DNA of 64,000 nt from Bacterioplanoides sp965200585 (GTDB taxonomy: Bacteria > Pseudomonadota > Gammaproteobacteria > Pseudomonadales > Oceanobacteraceae): the NCBI RefSeq assembly GCF_965200585.1, contig NZ_OZ241361.1; one strand, 5' to 3'. Each line of letters starts with the position of its first letter. The stretch's first letter is position 1. The position numbers were made by a program, and so were the translations under genes. The notes under the pieces were generated by a model. The model was not told where the DNA came from. It searched no databases and saw only the letters and a program-made list of their open reading frames with translations. Below, in pieces: positions 1-7,042 of this stretch.

Positions 1-134
1 GCGGCCACGATCACTTTCCATTTCGTGATTAAAGTCACGACCAGCATATGACGATGTATACACCCTGTTCGTTTTTAACTTATTGCTGTAGTCCATCACT
101 CAATTAACCATTTTGTTAAAAATATGAGCCTACC

Positions 135-1310
135 CTATACCGCAGAAGACTTTAATGCCTTTTTATGCAGCCAGTCTTTCACAATCAAAGCCGTCAACGG
201 GAAGCTGACGACATACCAAACCGCCACATCGGTACTGATGCCCAACCAGATAGAGTAAGCAACAGCAACGCCAATGGCAGAGTCCAGCTGATCTACCGCG
301 ATGGTAATAACCTTACCTTGCTCCGGCAGCTCCCCGGCACCAATCCCTAAACGACGTTTAACCAACGAGTTAGGCAGCTCACCCAGCATATACCCCAATC
401 CGGCAATAGCCCCAGCAAGCAATAAGGAGTGATCAGCGAAAGGTGATCGGTCTCCCAACAACCACTCAACAGGTAACAAGGTTAATGCTCCAGCAGCCGT
501 TAAAGCCGGTACCACCACAAAGCCACGCCAGGTTTTATTGGCACCAAATGCCGTTTTCCAGATCGGCTTCGCCAGACCCGGGAGATAGTCACGACTCACC
601 ACCACCATATGCAGTACACCACCAATCACCACCGGAATCTGTAAATAAGCGGCATTCAACAAAGCTTTTGCCAAACTGTCTTCCGGGCTCGCCAAGGCCC
701 ACAAAAGAAATCCGCCTAACGTCAGTAGCAGAATTTGTTTTAACGAGCTGAATTTAAAGAAGCGCGCTTTACGCACCATCAGATAGCTGAATAGAGTTAA
801 AGAAGTGGCCAGCAGTATTTGAGCAGCCAGCATTGGTAAGATACCCAAGGTGTTTAACCACAACAGAGGCGCAATAATAAACAAGCTCCAGAATACCGGC
901 ATACCCTGGTAAGCAAGACCACCTGAAGTGTCCTCATCAGCGTCATCCTCTCCAAGATTGCCGGTTTCATTAAATACAGATAACCGAACACAACCGCAGC
1001 CCACCATCAGCATTAACGGTATCAGCCACGCGCCGGTAAAACCCCATTGCATTAAAATCAACGCCGGAGTCAGCAGATAAATCAGCACATCCATAAAGCC
1101 ATCAAGATAACGGCCAAAGTTGCGGGTCAAATTCCAGCGCCGTGCCAACATGCCATCCAACGCATCGGCGGTCATTGCCAGATATAGCAATGCCAATGCT
1201 GACATCAACTGTTGTTGCAATACTTCATGAACCGCCAACAATGTCAGCGGCACACTTAATAGTGTAATGCAGTCCACGCGATTTAAACGAATTAACCAGG
1301 GTGAGTTCAT
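135..1310 (-). CDS. CDP-alcohol phosphatidyltransferase fused to CarS-like CDP-lipid synthase domain
   Basis: Integral membrane protein of 391 aa with two lipid-enzyme domains. The N-terminal half has a perfect CDP-alcohol phosphatidyltransferase signature (D-x2-D-G-x2-A-R-x8-G-x3-D-x3-D) at residues 49-74, so it should transfer a phospho-alcohol from a CDP-activated donor. The C-terminal half (about 210-391) has CarS/DUF46 features: FGANKTWRGF at 255-264, ELPNSLVKRRLG near 311-322 and DQLDSAIG at 340-347. CarS makes CDP-archaeol from CTP in archaea. Making a CDP-lipid and consuming it in one polypeptide is a logical pairing. It is the last gene of the 13-kb operon, separated from the ligase gene by a 155-bp hairpin-rich spacer. 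The domain families are clear; the substrates are unknown. Nothing else is recognisable downstream in bases 1-134 apart from a short inverted repeat at 23-40. Confidence 0.85.
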   Translation of the reverse strand: MNSPWLIRLNRVDCITLLSVPLTLLAVHEVLQQQLMSALALLYLAMTADALDGMLARRWNLTRNFGRYLDGFMDVLIYLLTPALILMQWGFTGAWLIPLMLMVGCGCVRLSVFNETGNLGEDDADEDTSGGLAYQGMPVFWSLFIIAPLLWLNTLGILPMLAAQILLATSLTLFSYLMVRKARFFKFSSLKQILLLTLGGFLLWALASPEDSLAKALLNAAYLQIPVVIGGVLHMVVVSRDYLPGLAKPIWKTAFGANKTWRGFVVVPALTAAGALTLLPVEWLLGDRSPFADHSLLLAGAIAGLGYMLGELPNSLVKRRLGIGAGELPEQGKVITIAVDQLDSAIGVAVAYSIWLGISTDVAVWYVVSFPLTALIVKDWLHKKALKSSAV

Positions 1311-1369
1311 TTAATTTTTCTCTATAAATATAACCAGCAGAGAAAGGTTCGCATTATTTTTCAGCCGCC

Positions 1370-1420
1370 GCGCCGAAGGGCCATCCATGGCCCTGCCGCG
1401 CTACCGCCACATCCTGTGGC
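1370..1420 (-). repeat. Two adjacent hairpins in the intra-operon spacer
   Basis: The spacer 1311-1465 contains a strong hairpin (AGGGCCAT-cc-ATGGCCCT, flanked by outer GCGC arms, 1370-1401) followed by GCCACA-tcc-TGTGGC (1406-1420). They lie inside the operon, between the ligase and the CDP-alcohol transferase genes. The composition is more GC-rich than its surroundings and resembles small dispersed repeats of marine gammaproteobacteria (inference from memory). It might modulate read-through or mRNA stability. Confidence 0.5.
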
Positions 1421-1465
1421 TGCTTTAAAAAACAATCCGTACCCTTCTCTCGACTCGATGTTTTA

Positions 1466-3058
1466 TTAGATAACCAGAGTCAGCTCTTCCAGTTTATTTT
1501 TTAATTTCCCGGCAATCATTTGCTGACGTAGCCCGGGGCGATCAATTTTGCTGTTATGCCGTCCATCAACGGGGATTTCTGCCAGACGAATTAACTGCCA
1601 TGGAGCCTGAGGTAAAAGTGGAGCAATGAGTTCTTCAAGCGCACCTAGTGCTTTATTGGCTTCAATAAATAAACAAAGCTGCTGCCCACACTGAACCACA
1701 GCACTGCGTTGAATATCGCCCAGCTGATCAAGCTGTTGTTCTAACGGAAATGGCTGCATGAGTGAATTTTCCAGAGCAATGGCATCCGCCAATCGCCCGG
1801 TTAACCATAAGCGTCGATCATTATCGAAGTAGCCCACATCTCCGGTACGATGCCAGACATCTCCGGCTGGACGGGGGATTTTATTGGCGCTGTCTGCTTG
1901 TGGGTTATGGTAATACCCTTGCAGCACATGCGGGCCAGCCACCAGGATTTCACCTTCTTCGCCTTGCTCACAAGTAATGGGCTGCCCGGTTGCATCCAAT
2001 TGTGCCACCAGCACATCAGCTTCATCTACAATCGGGCCAACCAATAAACCTGCAGAAGGATCAGAGTCGGTTAAATAATCATCCAGATCCAGAGCAGCAA
2101 TAGGCTCGGCTTCGGTGGAACCGTAAGCAATTCGCGCCCACGCATTCGGGAATACAGCACGCAGTTTTTTCGCCAAAGATAAGGAAACCGGTGCGCCACC
2201 AACATTTAAACTGGTGATTTGATTTAACGTTTTTTTGTTGGCGATTAAATAATCACAAATCGCCGAAAAATACGCCGGTGCGCCACTAATACGCTCAACG
2301 TTATGTTCTTGCCAATAAGCCACCAGCGGCTGAGCGTTCACTTTTGCCGGGGCAGACAAATCAACCTTAGGCATCACCGTTGTCATGCCACAACTGAGGT
2401 TATGTAGTACCAGTACCGGAAAACACGGGCTATCAACCTCCCCGTCTTTATCCGGCCAATGATGGCGAATGGCAAAGTGCTGCTGATCGAGACTATTGTG
2501 GGTACGATCAGCCCCTTTAGGACGCCCGGTACTGCCCGAAGTAAAAGAAATTAAACCATGATCGCCTTGCGCCGCACTCATTAACTGTAACTGATCATCC
2601 GCACGAACTGTCATTGGCAAAGCACGTAAAAAAATACCAGAACCATCAATACACCAGCTGCTGATTTTTCGTAATTCCGGGATTAACCAACGAAATTTTA
2701 ATACGGACTTCATACTGACAATGGCTTTTGCATTCGCATCCTGCAGCGCCTGACGAATTTTAGTTTTGCCCATGCCGGTATCAATAAACACAGCCACCAG
2801 CCCCGATGCCAACAAACTTAATACAACCGCATATAAAGCCACCGACGGTTTGGCGATGATAACCACCCGATCCCCCGGCATTAAATCCTGTTGTTTCCAG
2901 TGTCGCTGTAAGGCACCGGCAAGCTGATTTAATTCGCCATAACTAATAACCTCTTCAGACAAACAAAGGTCACCCTGCATCTGAGGAATACGCAGAGCCA
3001 ACCTGTCAGGAGATTGCTCAGCCTGCGCCAGAAAGTGTCGGCAAAAGTTGCTGCTCAT
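1466..3058 (-). CDS. AMP-dependent acyl-CoA synthetase/ligase family protein
   Basis: A 530-aa member of the adenylate-forming (ANL) superfamily, which activates a carboxylate with ATP and usually passes it to CoA. The phosphate-binding loop SFTSGSTGRPKG lies at 171-182, the YGSTEAEP motif is mid-protein, the HRTGDVGYF hinge region follows near 400, and NSKIDRPGLR near the C-terminus supplies the usual catalytic lysine. Its substrate is unknown; the divergent sequence is not FadD-like (compare the gene at 39763) and is somewhat reminiscent of OleC-type ligases. The start overlaps the stop of the upstream GNAT-like gene by four bases (ATGA), with GGAG seven bases before the ATG, so translation is probably coupled. 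Confidence 0.85.
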   Translation of the reverse strand: MSSNFCRHFLAQAEQSPDRLALRIPQMQGDLCLSEEVISYGELNQLAGALQRHWKQQDLMPGDRVVIIAKPSVALYAVVLSLLASGLVAVFIDTGMGKTKIRQALQDANAKAIVSMKSVLKFRWLIPELRKISSWCIDGSGIFLRALPMTVRADDQLQLMSAAQGDHGLISFTSGSTGRPKGADRTHNSLDQQHFAIRHHWPDKDGEVDSPCFPVLVLHNLSCGMTTVMPKVDLSAPAKVNAQPLVAYWQEHNVERISGAPAYFSAICDYLIANKKTLNQITSLNVGGAPVSLSLAKKLRAVFPNAWARIAYGSTEAEPIAALDLDDYLTDSDPSAGLLVGPIVDEADVLVAQLDATGQPITCEQGEEGEILVAGPHVLQGYYHNPQADSANKIPRPAGDVWHRTGDVGYFDNDRRLWLTGRLADAIALENSLMQPFPLEQQLDQLGDIQRSAVVQCGQQLCLFIEANKALGALEELIAPLLPQAPWQLIRLAEIPVDGRHNSKIDRPGLRQQMIAGKLKNKLEELTLVI

Positions 3059-4245
3059 ACGCTTTCTCCATTGCCATCAACTTCATTATCACCAACTTCA
3101 CCACCACCAACTTCACTGGCATCCACTTGGTGAGTATCTTCTTTCAGTGATTTTTGATACAGAGCATAAACCCGTTGTTGCTCACCATTGCGGGCATACT
3201 TTAATGACGGGTTATCTTCACGAACCAGGGCACCAGCAATACGTTGATAATAAGGCTCCCCCCATAAAGTTAATTGCATTGACATCAGGGTGAACAAACC
3301 AGCTTTGCGGTAATCCGGGTGTACAGCACCGGTTTTTGCCAACGCCATCCTGGGATATGGCAACTGATCAAAGTGTTGGTCAAAATTAACGTTATCGGCA
3401 GTAGCCAGACCTTGTCGAATCAGCGGACTATAATCCGGAAACACCAGAAAATAGCCGGCAATATCGCCGCGCTTATCCGTCACCAAAACAGAACTTAGCG
3501 GGCATAATTTTTTCGCAAAGGGCTCACCACAGGAAGCAATAAACTGCTCTTTAGTAATCGGGGAATAGGCAAAATTATTACGAAACATGCGATCGGTGAT
3601 CGGGTACAGCTGATCCAATTTTTGGCGCCACAAATCTCCGTTGAAGCGGTGAAATTCGAACTCACCCTGCAGCGCTTGTTTGCCCCTTTCAAGCATAGGA
3701 GCAACCACTTCCGCTAACTGGCTGGGATTATTGGTGATACGGGTAAAATAACGGTAACGAATGTTATACCCTAAGTCGTCCAGCAACCCGGAATAATAGT
3801 CCGGGTTATAAGGTTCACCAATAAATGACGCTGTTTCACCACCTTCGGCCTCCTCCTCTTCTGAAAAGAGCCGGATACGGTTCAAGCCATAGGTATTAAA
3901 ATTAATTGGCCCGTACACCACCTCGGCACCCTGTGCTTTTGCCCACGCTTCAAAACGCTGAAACAACGAAGCATTCAGCGCTGAATGATTTGATGCTTCC
4001 CAGAAACCAAAGTAAGCAACAGCCGCTCCTTCAATATTCATGGCAGGGTCATAAAACCCCGCCAGCCGGGCAACCTCACCCTGCGGATTAACCACAGCAT
4101 CTGCCCAGACTTTGCCGCCTTTTTTCAGATAATCATGATTATCTGAAAAAGCTGCTTTTATGGTTTCAGCCTGCTCCCCTAACCAATTCGGGTCATCCTG
4201 ATAGATGGCCTGAGCCACCTCAAAAAACGACTCAGGCAATAACAT
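3055..4245 (-). CDS. GNAT-like N-acyltransferase family protein
   Basis: About 396 aa and soluble. Residues around 75-160 (FYDPAMN, FGFWEASN, LFQRFEAWAKAQGAEVVYGPINF, then GEPYNPDYYSGLLDDLGY) match the pattern of a family of large GNAT-fold proteins in lipid and secondary-metabolite loci. The second half (about 200-380) contains a further GNAT-like segment with MALAKTGAVHPDYRKAGL. I chose the ATG at 4245 because GGAG lies eight bases upstream; a further in-frame upstream ATG at 4269 lacks this. With this start it overlaps the dikinase gene by 14 bases. It may acylate a pathway intermediate activated by the downstream ligase (inference). The acceptor and donor are unknown. Confidence 0.65.
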   Translation of the reverse strand: MLLPESFFEVAQAIYQDDPNWLGEQAETIKAAFSDNHDYLKKGGKVWADAVVNPQGEVARLAGFYDPAMNIEGAAVAYFGFWEASNHSALNASLFQRFEAWAKAQGAEVVYGPINFNTYGLNRIRLFSEEEEAEGGETASFIGEPYNPDYYSGLLDDLGYNIRYRYFTRITNNPSQLAEVVAPMLERGKQALQGEFEFHRFNGDLWRQKLDQLYPITDRMFRNNFAYSPITKEQFIASCGEPFAKKLCPLSSVLVTDKRGDIAGYFLVFPDYSPLIRQGLATADNVNFDQHFDQLPYPRMALAKTGAVHPDYRKAGLFTLMSMQLTLWGEPYYQRIAGALVREDNPSLKYARNGEQQRVYALYQKSLKEDTHQVDASEVGGGEVGDNEVDGNGESV

Positions 4246-7042
4246 CGGAATTCTCCAGTGCGATATCATCTGGGGCCAATTGTTTTTCTTCAGAGGATGT
4301 CATATCCAGACGTATCACTTTTCCGCTACTGCCATCCATACGAACCAACTCACGATCTTTCACAATCGAGGTTAATCCCGGAATGCCAACAACCGCCGGG
4401 ATTCCCAGCTCACGGGCAACCACGGCAGAGTGGCTTAAGGTCGAACCACGTTCGACCAGAATACCACCAGCGGTTGGAAATAAAGGTGCCCAGCCCGGGT
4501 CTGTACGAACAGTACATAAAATCTGACCATCCAGATTCAGTTCGTCTTCCGGTGAAAAAATCAGGCGAATATTGTTTTCAACAATACCTGGATAACAGCC
4601 GGTTCCCCGCAGCTCATTACCGTGCTCCCCACCAAAACCAGGAGCCTCTCCTTGGAACGGGTATTCATAATCATTGTTGCAGTACACAACACCACGGGTA
4701 TGGAAATGATGAGCTGGTTCTTCTTCGGTTTCATACTGAGCAAATTCAGCTTTGCGCGCTGCAACCAAAGGTCGCAATATCGCACTGACGCTGCGGCCAT
4801 CTGAGTAGGCATAAATATCTTCAATGGTTAAATAAAAGATATCTTCCGGATCATCCAGCTGCCCATAAAAAGCCAGCTGCTCGCCTAACTGACGATAAAT
4901 ATCACGATACAAACCAAACATACGGGTACGGGCTAAACGCATGTTTTCGCGATTACGAATAGCATCCCGTAATTTCGCCAGATCTTTTTTAAAGCGGGAT
5001 AATGCACGAGCACCGAGTTTTTGCTTCAACTGAGGAAAAACCTGTTGCTCAGCGTCGCTACGGAATTTCGCTTCGTTTTGCGCCAGGGTATCCAGCGTTA
5101 AATCATCACGGGTGAGAAAGTTCTTGATAATCGCGAACATAAAAGAAGCATCCTGACGCAGAGTTTTAGACTCCAGCTTCAGTTCTCCCATGGTACGATC
5201 ACCATAACGCTCAATATAATCCAGACACTGAGCATGAAAATCCGGAAATTGCTGTTGCAGCAGTGCCAGTAATTGTTCGTTATCAGCCTGCTGCAAGGTG
5301 CTCAGCAAAACCGGCTGAGTGCGGGCCTGATCACACAGGCGTAATAAATATTTTGTCGGCTCGGTACTTTCGATACCTTCTTCACCTGACAATAAATTAT
5401 TCTGCACCAGATCAATATTTTCGATACCGGTTTTCTCCAGCCAGCGATGTACTTTGCCATTCATCATCATGACGTAAAAGTCATTAACAATAGGAGTCGT
5501 CCAGCGTTGCAGTAACTTTTCATCCAGTGAGCGACTGAGAGCAATCAGCTGATCCATACTGTAGGTGTGTAGTTGTTCACGAGGTACCGTGGCATATTGC
5601 TGGGCAAACATGGTACGGAATTCAGCAACCAACGAATCCATTTTTCGGAAGCGGCTCAGCATGGAAAATAACGCACGTAATATCTGTGGTATACGTGCCA
5701 GTTTTTCCTTGCGGGTTAATTCACGATCCTGAATCAGGTCAACCGGATCCTGCAGACCCATCATACGTTCCATGTCGGCCTTATTGGTTTTAAACGACGG
5801 CAGAAACAATAGCCCGCGATACCAGTTATTAATGTTGTAATAAACCCGGCCACGTACCAGCCCCAGCATATTTTCCAGCATTCCCTGATGGGCCTGAACC
5901 ACATCCTCTTTGACCGCCAGCAAACGTAATGTTTGTTCGTAAACGGTTTTATAGGCTTTATTGGCAAAGCTGAAAGTCAGCGGAGTTGTGACACCACAAT
6001 AAGACTCCTGAATATTGGAATTATCCCATACCTGTAACCGATCCTGCGCGGCATTCTTTTGTGGCAGCGATGTCACCGGCCGTGCCTGCAGAATATAAAC
6101 CTGCTGATCGCACACACACCATTCAATATCTTGTGGCGATTGATAACGCTCAGCAATGGCCTTGCCTGCATCACGTAATGCCAGAATCTGAGCATCCGAT
6201 AAACACAACTGCTGGCGCAGGTTTTCATCAACAGCTTGTTCTATCGTGCCGCCCTGTGGCCCCTGACGCAACGCAATGTCTTTATCAGCAACCTGAGCGT
6301 CAAAGGTATTTTCATAAAGCTCTACGGTAATTTCATCAGCATTACAAATGCCGGAAACCAGACCTTCACCACAACCCCAGGTGGCGGAGATTAATGCCTG
6401 CCGGCGATTGCCATTCACTGGATTGGCGGTGAACATCACACCGGAAATATCCGCATCCAACATGCGCTGAATAATAACCGCGGCCTGAATATCGACCACA
6501 CTCAGGCCTTTCTGTAAGCGGTATGCCAGTGCCCGGCTGTTAAATGCACTTTGCATCACCTGCAGCACAGATTCTGCAACAGCCTCCTCGCCTTTCTGAT
6601 ACAGATAACTGTCCATTTGTCCGGCAAATGAAGCACCGGCCGAGTCTTCACCCACCACCGAAGATCGTACCGCCCAGAAATGGTGAGTTAAATCCTGTGC
6701 TGGCAAGGCCGCACGAATACCCGCCAGAATTTCCGGGTGTAACCCCACAGCGGCTAACCCCTGTTGAATGGTTTCAGCCACCTGAGTTAATTGAGCACTG
6801 TCGAGTGTGCTGGCATCCTGTCCGGCAAACGGCAACAACTGTTGCTGAATCCAGCTGGCTAATGTCTCACCATTATCGGTTAATAATTGCAGCTGTAATT
6901 CAAAAGCCGCTACCGGTACCACCCACCACTGAGGGACGTTAAAGCCAAAACGGCTTAAAAAAGCCAGGTTGTGTGCTTTGCCACCCAATTGATTGGCCGC
7001 CATCAGGCTGGCCTGCTGTTGATCAATACACCACTCAGTCAT
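4232..7042 (-). CDS. PEP synthase/rifampin-phosphotransferase-like dikinase
   Basis: A 936-aa protein. The N-terminal third (1-325) is a PPDK-type ATP-binding domain with LGGKAHNLAFL, FWAVRSSVVGEDSAGASFAG (about 122-141) and the terminal ILQARPVTSLP. A long central helical region follows (330-770), beginning with DNSNIQESYCGVTTPLTFSF. The C-terminus is the swivelling phosphohistidine domain, ERGSTLSHSAVVARELG, with His871 as the expected phosphocarrier. There is no C-terminal PEP/pyruvate TIM barrel, so it is not a true PEP synthase. The architecture is that of rifampin phosphotransferase, which uses ATP to phosphorylate a small-molecule hydroxyl. In this operon it probably phosphorylates an alcohol intermediate (inference). 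It overlaps HMGR by eight bases, and AGGAGG lies eight bases before the ATG. Confidence 0.82.
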   Translation of the reverse strand: MTEWCIDQQQASLMAANQLGGKAHNLAFLSRFGFNVPQWWVVPVAAFELQLQLLTDNGETLASWIQQQLLPFAGQDASTLDSAQLTQVAETIQQGLAAVGLHPEILAGIRAALPAQDLTHHFWAVRSSVVGEDSAGASFAGQMDSYLYQKGEEAVAESVLQVMQSAFNSRALAYRLQKGLSVVDIQAAVIIQRMLDADISGVMFTANPVNGNRRQALISATWGCGEGLVSGICNADEITVELYENTFDAQVADKDIALRQGPQGGTIEQAVDENLRQQLCLSDAQILALRDAGKAIAERYQSPQDIEWCVCDQQVYILQARPVTSLPQKNAAQDRLQVWDNSNIQESYCGVTTPLTFSFANKAYKTVYEQTLRLLAVKEDVVQAHQGMLENMLGLVRGRVYYNINNWYRGLLFLPSFKTNKADMERMMGLQDPVDLIQDRELTRKEKLARIPQILRALFSMLSRFRKMDSLVAEFRTMFAQQYATVPREQLHTYSMDQLIALSRSLDEKLLQRWTTPIVNDFYVMMMNGKVHRWLEKTGIENIDLVQNNLLSGEEGIESTEPTKYLLRLCDQARTQPVLLSTLQQADNEQLLALLQQQFPDFHAQCLDYIERYGDRTMGELKLESKTLRQDASFMFAIIKNFLTRDDLTLDTLAQNEAKFRSDAEQQVFPQLKQKLGARALSRFKKDLAKLRDAIRNRENMRLARTRMFGLYRDIYRQLGEQLAFYGQLDDPEDIFYLTIEDIYAYSDGRSVSAILRPLVAARKAEFAQYETEEEPAHHFHTRGVVYCNNDYEYPFQGEAPGFGGEHGNELRGTGCYPGIVENNIRLIFSPEDELNLDGQILCTVRTDPGWAPLFPTAGGILVERGSTLSHSAVVARELGIPAVVGIPGLTSIVKDRELVRMDGSSGKVIRLDMTSSEEKQLAPDDIALENSDVIA

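Noticed and set aside
4232..7042. Housekeeping PEP synthase (ppsA)
   Set aside because: The C-terminal PEP-binding barrel is missing and the phosphohistidine domain is at the very C-terminus.
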